This document shows, piece after piece, positions 56,441 to 64,000 of a stretch of DNA of 64,000 nucleotides. Origin of the DNA: Saussurea involucrata (lineage: Eukaryota > Streptophyta > Magnoliopsida > Asterales > Asteraceae). The notes below the pieces were generated by a model. It was not told the DNA's origin and did not search any database. It saw only the letters and a program-made list of their open reading frames with translations. The position numbers and the translations under genes were made by a program. Location of the stretch: assembly GCA_033807775.1 (NCBI GenBank), contig CM066319.1:138496983-138560982 (forward strand), read 5' to 3'. How positions within the stretch are numbered: position 1 is the first letter of the stretch; each line of letters begins with the position of its first letter.

Positions 56441-58341
56441 ATCCTATACCTCCTTCTTTTCCTTTTTAGCGTCTAACACATACGCTAGAAACCCGCGACA
56501 TCCTTTCCCTAGACAGCGCCTAGCCTTCATCATAGAGATAAGGCAGGATTTACGTTCATGCCTATCACCATATATAACTGCCTCCAAAGCATCAGGTAAG
56601 GTAATTCGTATCATCTTCTAATTACACATTATGTTGGCATTATTACTAGTCAACCAATCCATCCCCACAATGATGTCGAACTCTCCCATACACATCGGAT
56701 ATAACCGCAAAGGGAAAGGGTGACCTTCTACGTCTATGCTACACCCCTCAAACACTTCCCTCACCCAAACTCGACTATCATCGACAACTTCTACCTCAAA
56801 CCCGCACTCTAACCTCTTAGGTTTAATATTCAATCCTCACACAAAGATCGGCGATACAAACGAACGGTTTGCACCCGAGTCAAATAACACTTTAGCAGGT
56901 ACTGAGTTTACAAGAAAGGTACCTGCCACCACATAAGGTATCTCCACAGCCTCTTCCGTTGTCATGGGAAACGCCCTCGCCTTTGTTCGCGCTGGCTCCA
57001 CTTTCTTTTCTCCACTCTTACCTCCTTGTCCACCACCATAACTACCCAAATACCCCTTCTTCAACTGTGGGCAGTCCAGTTTCAAGTGTTCCGGAGAGAC
57101 ACACTGGTAGCACGCCCTTGGGTTCCGACAATCACGTGCCATGTGTCCTAATTTTCCACACTTAAAGCATCCATCAGGTTCAACAGGACACTCCCCACGG
57201 TGCACTCGATTGCACTTCCCACAAGGCTTCTCTCCAAACTTCGATCCTACTCGAACCTTGGGCCTGAACACCTTAGTCCGTTTTGAATCACGCCCCGGCC
57301 CTTCCCACTTCCTCTTTTCCTTATCTCTCTCTTCATCCGGTTGGTTCTTCTCTTTTTCAACTAACTCGACCGCGTTGATAGCTTCCTGAAACGTAGTCGG
57401 ATTCCGAGACGACGCTAGTTCCCGCACGCTACTCTTTAACCCAAAAAGATACCTCTCTACTCGGCGCTCTTCATTCGGTACGTACAGCTCAGCAAATCTT
57501 GCTTTCTCCATGAACTTCGTTGTGTATTCCCTCACCGACATTCCACCCTGTTCTAAACCCAGAAATTCCTCTTCCAATCTTTTCACTGCCGCTAGCGGGC
57601 AAAATGATGCCTCAAACTTTGAGACGAAGGTCTCCCATGACATATTCCTCGCAACTTTCGACCCTTCTCCTGCTTTCTTCGCGTCCCACCAGAATACGAC
57701 ATCTAACTTTAGCATAGATAGAGCGAACATCACCCTGTCACTATCAGCACATTTACAGGTGTCGAACACTAGCTCCATCTCCCTTATCCATTTTATGTCC
57801 AAGACAGGGTCACATTCTCCCTTAAACGTGGGCGGCTTACATGAGGGGAACGCCTTGTAACTGCACCCCCCATTCAGCACCGAATCGCTCACCACTAGCA
57901 GAGTCGATTGGGAAGGACTTCCCATCTCAGATCCAGGTGAGCTGGACACCGCTGTCCCTTCTTCGCTACCACTCGCTTCCTTGCTTCCTGAGGCTGACTT
58001 ATCCTGGTTAGCCAACAGGGCTTTCAAAGTCTCCTGAATTTCACCCATAGCAGTGGCAAAGTTCTCTTGGGTCACGAAGGTTTGGGCACAGCCTCACCCA
58101 CGGCCTCTACCTCGACCCCTCCCCACCTTGAAGTTGAGCTCTCCTGGTGAGATACCTCTAGCTCAAGTGGGATCTCTACACTCCTTGCTCCACGGGGAAT
58201 ACGTGCCCTTGCTCTAGCCCCTTCCACGGTTTCATTCACTTGAGTAACTGCTCGTTGGGGCACTTTTCCCCGTCCCCTTCCACGGCCTCTACCTTTACCG
58301 TGGGTGGCCGGCTGCTCAGGTGGATTCACCTATTCATCCAT
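56441..58341 (-). pseudogene. Gag and protease of the Tekay-like element
   Basis: The ATG at 58341 is followed by TAG as codon 4, probably CAG mutated. A Gly-Arg-rich leader (GRGRGRGRGKVPQRA) and a one-base shift near 58075 lead to a 412-codon frame: KPPTFKGECDPVLDIKWIRE, EEFLGLEQGGMSVREYTTKF, a Lys/Arg/Glu-rich segment, and CCHC knuckles CFKCGKLGHMARDC and CYQCVSPEHLKLDC (57200-57070). The protease box VLFDSGANRSFVSP (about 56890) precedes a TGA at 56839 that CGA could explain. The frame then gives FDIIVGMDWL (56640-56670). A TAG at 56616 and one near 56440 separate it from RT. Confidence 0.9.
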
Positions 58342-58660
58342 TCTGATCTCCTCATCCACCAGTACTGATCCATTCCTCAAAGATCTCCTTGACATAATTT
58401 CTAACTGGTAAAAACACACCAGCAGAATAAGCCGACAATTCCAATATAATAAGGCAAAATAAGCACATACATGTACCTGTAAGTTCGCAATTACACTGGC
58501 CAAGTGTAATTCCCAACTTACCTTACATGACAGTCCTCACTACCCTATTATTCGTGTCCCTGCTAAGGTCTCCCAAAAGCCTTCCTAGTTCTCAGCTGTA
58601 CTACCTAATTTTCATAGTTTAAGTTTAGGCCCATCCGGTCACCTAAATCTCTTAAACTAT
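58342..58660 (-). other. 5' leader of the Tekay-like element
   Basis: Non-coding. It shares CCTAAACTTAAAC, GTGAGGACT and CATGTAAGG with the leader at 30800-30960 of the plus-strand derivative, showing the two elements are close relatives. Confidence 0.7.
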
Positions 58661-58673
58661 GGCTCTTATACCA
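58661..58673 (-). other. Primer binding site of the Tekay-like element (mutated)
   Basis: TGGTATAAGAGCC on the minus strand: the Met-tRNA site with C changed to A at position 7, two bases from the LTR. Confidence 0.85.
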
Positions 58674-58675
58674 AC

Positions 58676-60324
58676 TGTAACAACCCACCTCAAAATACAA
58701 GCCAAAACACTAGAGTAACATATTCATAATAAAATCAATGCCAAACGGCCTCAAATCAAGTCTTACAAAAAGCTAAATTCAACGGTTGGCGGCACAATCG
58801 GGTTTACAGCTGAGATATTTCATAAAAATAAAACTATTCGGACAACTATCAAAATCTTCACATCCACACTACTCAAAGTCGGGCCTCGAGCTCACACCTT
58901 GCCCTTACCTTTATCTACCTGCTTACCTAAAAGGTTTTTAGTTTTGAAAATGAAGGTTAGACCATGAGGTCTAGTGAGTTCCCTAAATTGGATGACCATG
59001 CTACAAATAACACAATTTATAAAGCAATTTATAAGGAATTATAAACATAACACCTTTATCATGATAAGCACATAAACGACACATGCTGATGGCCTACGCT
59101 ATAGTGACACACACTCGTGACAGCGTGTTAGGGCACACACCCGCCCTTGATAAATTATATGAAACAAATTCATATATGTAAATATTCTTTATAGGACACA
59201 CCCCCCATATACACACCATAAGCCATCGCATGTCCACACCCAAGAAATCACACCTTTATGCATGTTTGATAGCATTATGTAAAATATGCAGTTTAAACAA
59301 GTAATTGCGTAAATAAACACACCTGGTAAAACTTTGATTTAGAAGGACTCACCTGGCGTCTAACAAATTCCTTCTCATTTGGTTAGTACTCCTCTTAACC
59401 GCACACCTAAAACACATCACACGCACTAGAGTGATAAGTAACTCGAATTCCCTTCTAAAAGACTACCCTCCCCCCCAAAAAAAAAATATTGAGGCACACA
59501 TACCGACTTTCAATGAAAACACCCAAAATCCCAATTAAATAAGTCTCGTCCGGATCACAAGGTGTCCAAATCCTGCCTTTCTGGGTTCCCCAACCCTGAT
59601 GTAACCGGATACTACTATCCGGACATAAACGTCCGAATACTAGTTGTTTCCAGACAAGTCCGGTTCTCGGGTGCTCGCTTTCCGGTAAATGAGTTTCCGG
59701 ACTCTCTCTCTCAATCTGAAAGTATCCGGTAAACACTTCCCGGGTACTACCTCAGGTATTCCCTTTGTCCGGTAACCCCTATCCGGACTCTAGTCCTGGT
59801 TAGATGCAAGAGGTTTCCGACAACCTGCCATGTTCGGGTACGAAGATTTCCGGTAACTGCGATGTTCCAAGGAAAGCAAGCCATCGATTCTCTTCAAATC
59901 CCAATACTTATACATTAGAAATCGATGGGGTTGCAGTCTCATCCTTTCTTAACATAATTATAACATTTAATTCACCCAAGGTCTCATTTCTTTAGGAGGA
60001 AATCGATTTCATCAGATTAAAAACATAGAACTTAGCAAAAGCAGTTTTTCAAGTGATTTACTCATGGATTTTAGGGATTAAGTTGGGATTACGTTCTTGG
60101 AGATTGCAGATTACACTAATGCCTTTGATTCCAACCACGTACCGAAAGCCTCCAAGTCCTTTGCACACACGCACCCCTAGCCGCACACACAATAATAAAG
60201 ATGATATCGGGGTTATTAGGGTTTTACTCTTATTTATAGTTCTCACATAAAAACACTACACTTTCCATTTTCTTACTTCCACCACCAAACTTTTATTAAA
60301 TTGCAAATTGGGTTGATTATTACA
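58676..60324 (-). repeat. 5' LTR of the Tekay-like element
   Basis: TGTAACAACC...TTATTACA on the plus strand. It carries the CACTAG hairpin (58959-58972) and the same array of TGTGT-loop hairpins (about 59100-59215) as the 3' LTR. It is about 20 bp shorter than the 3' LTR. Confidence 0.95.
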
Positions 60325-60574
60325 CTCCAATAGGTTATCTATAATTTCTCTAAAATAAAGAACCAAAAGTTAAAATATATAAAAAGACTAACATTCAACT
60401 CCAACATATTCTCTATTTTAGTGATTTTAACACAAATTATATTATTATAATATTATCTAATTTATCATCCTAATATACTTTAAAAAACTTTAATAAAAAT
60501 TCAATCTCATTGGTATGATTGAATAAAATAACTATATCTCTCTCACACCATCAAGTTTTAGAGATTCAATCTAA
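60325..60574. other. AT-rich flank
   Basis: Begins with the CTCCA target duplication. No gene. ACTCCAACATATTCTCTATTTT near 60400 has a loose inverted match near 62650 (GGAGAGTATGTTGGAAC), which might mark an older, larger MITE enclosing the next feature. Confidence 0.35.
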
Positions 60575-61147
60575 GGCTATGTTTGGCAAACTAGCTGATA
60601 AGCTAGCTGTTGACTCATACGCTAGCTACCAAAAAGTCACGTTTGACAAAAACTAGCTTATAACATGCAAAATAACCAAACATGACATATTCAAAAAATT
60701 ATCAATTACAATATTTAATTATACAATTAAAACAAATTTATAGCAATATAATATGTTAATTAGTAAAAAAAATTAAATAATATAACATGTTAATTAAAAG
60801 AATTTAATTTTTTTTATAACATATATCATATAAATTTTGAAGTTGTTAAAACAAATTTTAGAGAAAATATTCATTAACTTATGATTTAAAATAACTGTTG
60901 TAGATAATATGAAAAAATCAAATAATAATTAAAACGATAATAGTAATTGATAATTACAAATATATTAGTTAATATTAAAAAATATATAAAATAATTTAAA
61001 TGATTAACAATAACTCTAAATAATTAAAAACTCAATGTATAGTTAAATTTTAATTTAATAATTTTCAGAATATTAATTAATATTTATTAATTAATAATAA
61101 TTAAATGTAAAAAACTAATATTTGTTTATAATAATAGTTAATAAATA

Positions 61148-62474
61148 GGGAATTTAATTAAAATACCTAAAGTTTGACTTTAACTTACCAAAATATCCAT
61201 TTCTCTCTCAAATTTGTCAAAATACCCGATTTTTCCGCGAAGGGGTCCGCGATCGCGGACATGGACCACTTTTGAAAATATTCATCCCGCGATCGGTTTT
61301 GATTTCATATTTACACTTTCAACCCCTATACTTATTTACTTACTTTACTTTATACCTTTTACTTTCATAATTTTAATTTTACATTTAACACATATAATCG
61401 TTTATTAACTAAAATACGTTAAAAATACGTTTTAATTTTAACAAGTTACACCATTATAATCGTCTCTTCGATACGTTCGAAATGAGCCCAATATTGAATA
61501 TTTTTGGATTTATTTATTTTATTATATATCATATATACTACATAAAAATATTTTTAATATTTACAATTCATACCCTTATAGTTAATTATTTAATTTATGG
61601 TACATCTCTTATTTTTTCAATTTTGTTTTACACGCCTATCGCATTAACATAATAATCATATATTAACTAATTCATTAAATCTTTGTAAATTATTATTATT
61701 TGTATGTGTTTATAGATATCGTGAATGGCAATAGGACAAGCTTTCACGAGAAGAATATGAAATGGGGTTTTGACAAGTTGGTATCACTGGACTCATTTAA
61801 TAATTGTGAAAATGAGTATTTGGCGAATGATGATTCATGTGTGTTTGGAGCTGAAATATTTGTAGTTACAGAGTATGCACAAAAGGATCGATGTCTGTCC
61901 ATCACAAAGCCTCCGCCAATTTTTAATACTTACACTTGGACAATCGATAATAAAATAAATAAAACGTATTTTAACTATAAGAGTACCATAAATTAAATAA
62001 TTAATTATAAGAATATGAATTTTAAATATAAAAAATATTTTTATGTAGTATATATGATATATATTAAAATAAATAAATCCAAAAATATTCAATATTGGGC
62101 TTATTTCGAACGTATCGAAGAGACGATTATAATGGTGTAACTTGTTAAAATTAAAACGTATTTGTTTAACGTATTTTAGTTAATAAACGATTATATGTGT
62201 TAAATGTAAAATTAAAATTATGAAAGTAAAAAGTATAAAGTAAAGTAAGTAAATAAGTATAGGGGTTGAAAGTGTAAATATCAAATTAAAACTCACAAAA
62301 TTGATTCAATCGCGGGACACTCCCTTGATCGCGGGATACAAAATTTTCAAAATGAACCCTGGTCCGCGATCGCGGACCCAATCACGGGGAAAATGTGTAT
62401 TTTGGCAAAATCAAAGAGAAAATGGGTATTTTGGTAAGTTAAAGTTAAACTTTGGGTATTTTAATTAAATTCCC
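61148..62474 (+). mobile_element. Pack-MULE: long-TIR Mutator-like element with captured gene exon
   Basis: Both ends start GGGAATTTAATTAAAATACC inward. The inverted arms are about 455 bp (61148-61602) and 491 bp (61984-62474). A perfect 9-bp target duplication TAATAAATA (61139-61147 and 62475-62483) is the Mutator signature. The ~380-bp centre contains a MATH-domain exon. No transposase is encoded. Arms carry the palindrome GTCCGCGATCGCGGAC (61245-61260 and within 62361-62378) and further CCCGCGATC motifs. Confidence 0.9.
61716..61951 (+). pseudogene. Captured MATH (TRAF-like) domain exon fragment
   Basis: After TTTATAG, a possible retained 3' splice site (AG at 61714-61715), the frame encodes MKWGFDKLVSLDSFNNCENE, YLANDDSCVFGAEIFVV and CLSITKPPP, then YTWTIDN. 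WGF-K-ISL, L-DDSC-FGAE-FV and TWTI-NFSKL are consecutive signatures of plant MATH domains: the end of one domain and the start of the next. After TIDN the sequence turns AT-rich and the homology stops just before the right arm at 61984, so the fragment is truncated. A frame with an upstream ATG at 61700 runs to 61996, so a 98-residue product is possible but unproven. MATH proteins commonly act in protein-protein contacts, many as ubiquitin-ligase adaptors. Confidence 0.8.
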
Positions 62475-62626
62475 TAATAAATAATGGAGTCAATATTAGA
62501 ATATTCACAAAAAGCTATTGAAAAGTTACTCCAAGTAGTGTTTTAAAAAGTTAGCTTATGGTCATCCAAACATGTAACCAGAAAAAAGCTAGGTTATAAG
62601 CTAACCTCTTTTTACCAAACGATGCC

Positions 62627-63165
62627 TAAACATGATTTTTTTCCAAATTTTCTCTATTTTAGAAAATATTATGGAGAGTATGTTGGAACAATATAGAGAA
62701 CAAAACCTTTGTTTTTTTAAACAAATAACTAGAATAGATAAAAGTGAGATATTAACAAATTTTTTGGTCTAACAACTATACTATCTTACATGCTAAAATA
62801 ATAATATGTTTATTGGGGATGATTTGATAAGAACCCCAAATCTTGTTCTTGATAAGAAGCATTCAAATATGAAAAAATCTTTGAAACCTAGAAAAAAATA
62901 TTTTAATCTTTCAACTAAGGTATTGAAATAAAGTATTTTACAAAAACATTTTATTAATATATTAATTATTTTAATAATAAAATTTATGTTACAATATTTA
63001 AAATTTTGTTAGAGTTAGAATTCTTTTTTTTTAGAGATTTTAGTTTTTGATAAATTATATTTTAGGAAAAATATAAAGAAAAGTGTTTTAAGTTCTATTA
63101 TTTTTTAATAATGTTTTTCTTTTTTCTTTTTAAATTGTTAGCAGGTTAGACAAGAACCAGAGATC
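62627..63165. other. AT-rich region upstream of the host gene leader
   Basis: Poly-A/T-rich sequence without a coding frame, likely including the promoter of the gene to the right. It contains one copy of the 65-bp module (62806-62870). No clear TATA box could be chosen among the many AT stretches. Confidence 0.45.
62806..62870 (+). repeat. 65-bp module, upstream copy
   Basis: Nearly identical to 63924-63984 in the leader (GGGGATGATTTGATAAGAAC, CCAAATCTTGTTCTTG, AAGAAGCATTCAA). It differs by GATAAG versus GTTAAG and by the base before GTTTATT. Confidence 0.85.
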
Positions 63166-63808
63166 GCTTTCTTTTTTCTTATACCCCATTTTCACTCTCT
63201 CTCTTCTTCCTTTCTTCTTGTTCTCATCTCCTCCTCAATTTAGATCGTTTTCAAATTCGTTTCACTAGATTCATCTTCTTCTACCCTTTTGTTCTTGATT
63301 TTCTTGCTTACAAGTTCTCAACAAAAACCTCACGTAAGTATGTTATCTTTCTTCTAATTTATGCTACTTTTTAATGGATTCTGTACCAAAAAACGATATC
63401 TGTTGATTCTTCTTAGTCTTCAACTCTGTTCCCCCTTATTTTCACCTGTTAATTTTTAGTCTATTCTTGTTGATTTGAAGAATGCTATGTGGGTGTTCTA
63501 GATCATGCCCAGATCTTGTTTGTGTTTTGATCTAAACCAACGGTTCTGATTGATTATCATGATTATAGAAAGAAACCCTTTTCAATTGTAGCTGGATTTA
63601 TGTGTTTGATTAAGCTGAATTTGTGTGTAGTTTATATGTTAAGCTTTGCTTTTATGGGTTTCAGCATTATTGGGGTTCTTTTTCTGCATCTTCTGATTCT
63701 TGATTTTGTTTTATTTCTTACAGGAGAAGTTTTTGATCTTAACTTTAAGTTATACGTAGGATTTATCTTGATTTAAAAAGGGGATTTCTTGAAATTGGGT
63801 TAAAAAAG

Positions 63809-63832
63809 ATGTGTTTCTGTGGGATGATTTGA
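63809..63832 (+). CDS. uORF 1, seven residues (MCFCGMI)
   Basis: First ATG in the spliced leader as modelled. ATG TGT TTC TGT GGG ATG ATT TGA. It lies in a diverged copy of the 65-bp module (63809-63885). A short upstream ORF would be expected to reduce or condition translation of the main ORF; that is inference. Confidence 0.4.
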   Translation: MCFCGMI

Positions 63833-63922
63833 TATCAATCCCAACTTTTGCTCTTGAATCTTGATAAGTTTAGTGTTTAGGGTTTTTTGGGGTATCAAGA
63901 AAATCCAAGTGGGTTCAAGAGC

Positions 63923-63946
63923 ATGTGTTTATTGGGGATGATTTGA
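63923..63946 (+). CDS. uORF 2, seven residues (MCLLGMI)
   Basis: ATG TGT TTA TTG GGG ATG ATT TGA, 114 bases after uORF 1, at the start of the second module copy. It has the same length and stop as uORF 1, with five of seven residues identical, so the duplication preserved the uORF frame. Confidence 0.4.
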   Translation: MCLLGMI

Positions 63947-64000
63947 TAAGAACCCCAAATCTTGTTCTTGTTAAGAAGCATTCAATTTAGTGTTTAGGGT

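Larger units (their letters stand above)
43274..60324 (-). mobile_element. Complete Tekay/Del-like Ty3/gypsy element with nested insertions
   Basis: LTRs 43274-44945 and 58676-60324 (1,672 and 1,649 bp) are flanked by perfect target duplications CTCCA (43269-43273 and 60325-60329). On the minus strand the order is primer site, Gag, protease, RT, RNase H, integrase, chromodomain-like tail, polypurine tract. The integrase is split by a solo LTR at 45518-54063. Without insertions the element is about 8.5 kb. Stops and frameshifts leave no intact polyprotein. Confidence 0.95.
60575..62626. mobile_element. Tourist-like MITE interrupted by a Pack-MULE
   Basis: Ends GGCTATGTTTGGCAAACT and, on the minus strand, GGCATCGTTTGGTAAAAA, with TAA on both sides (60572-60574 and 62627-62629). 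The left 250 bp match the truncated copy at 23228-23508. Without 61148-62483 it is about 0.7 kb and AT-rich. Confidence 0.75.
63170..64000 (+). other. Probable 5' leader of a host gene with one intron, coding region off window
   Basis: A CT-rich stretch (63190-63235) typical of plant transcription starts is followed by sequence without ATG up to CTCAC|GTAAGT at 63334. A 390-nt T-rich intron ends TTTCTTACAG at 63723. The second exon continues to the window edge. Its first ATGs open two short uORFs. Exon boundaries are read from consensus sites only; no product can be named. Confidence 0.55.

Overview
The window is intergenic chromatin from a eudicot plant nuclear genome. It consists almost entirely of nested LTR retrotransposons and small TIR elements. 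No bacterial, organellar or rRNA/tRNA features were seen. The plant assignment rests on Ty3/gypsy elements of Tekay/Del, Tat and Athila type, Ty1/copia elements with the Met-tRNA primer site TGGTATCAGAGC, a TRIM, Tourist-like (PIF/Harbinger) MITEs, a Pack-MULE, and GT-AG introns. The species cannot be named from the sequence. The only sign of an ordinary host gene is a probable 5' leader with one intron at the right edge (about 63170-64000); its coding region lies beyond the window.

Layout. 1-2807: relics (a non-autonomous LTR element, a TRIM LTR scrap, a degenerate gypsy integrase tail). 2808-4490: 3' LTR of a gypsy element that cuts into a second, minus-strand gypsy element (4491 to about 22030). 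The second element's gag is split by a solo LTR (8497-17556), which is itself split by a complete Tat-type element (8646-15785, TSD CTATC). Its 5' LTR is split by another solo LTR (18916-21191, TSD CCTCT) carrying an intact 368-bp TRIM (19641-20008, TSD ACTTT). 22030-23227: truncated copia copy. 23682-37441: a Harbinger MITE holding a gypsy LTR. The insertion, the MITE half and its flank were then tandemly duplicated, and a copia element (25531-30475, TSD GACGT) landed in only one copy, so the empty site survives at about 37226. 37442-43273: AT-rich DNA with several TTA-flanked MITEs. 43274-60324: complete minus-strand Tekay-like element (TSD CTCCA) whose integrase is split by a solo LTR (45518-54063), itself split by an Athila-like gag-pro element (46650-53626, TSD GGTAT). 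60575-62626: MITE containing a long-TIR Pack-MULE (61148-62474, 9-bp TSD) that carries a MATH-domain exon.

Most promising signals. (1) A tandem array of six stem-loops in one LTR (46281-46551): the 18-nt loop is conserved while the stems differ but keep pairing. (2) A CACTAG-linked hairpin found at the equivalent place in several different LTR families, with compensatory stem changes. (3) A four-exon, phase-consistent antisense gene inside the Tat-type element. (4) The Pack-MULE. (5) Duplicated seven-residue uORFs in the host gene leader.

None of the retroelement polyproteins is intact. The sense proteins described are fragments or carry stops or frameshifts. Functions given are family roles, not activity claims for these copies.
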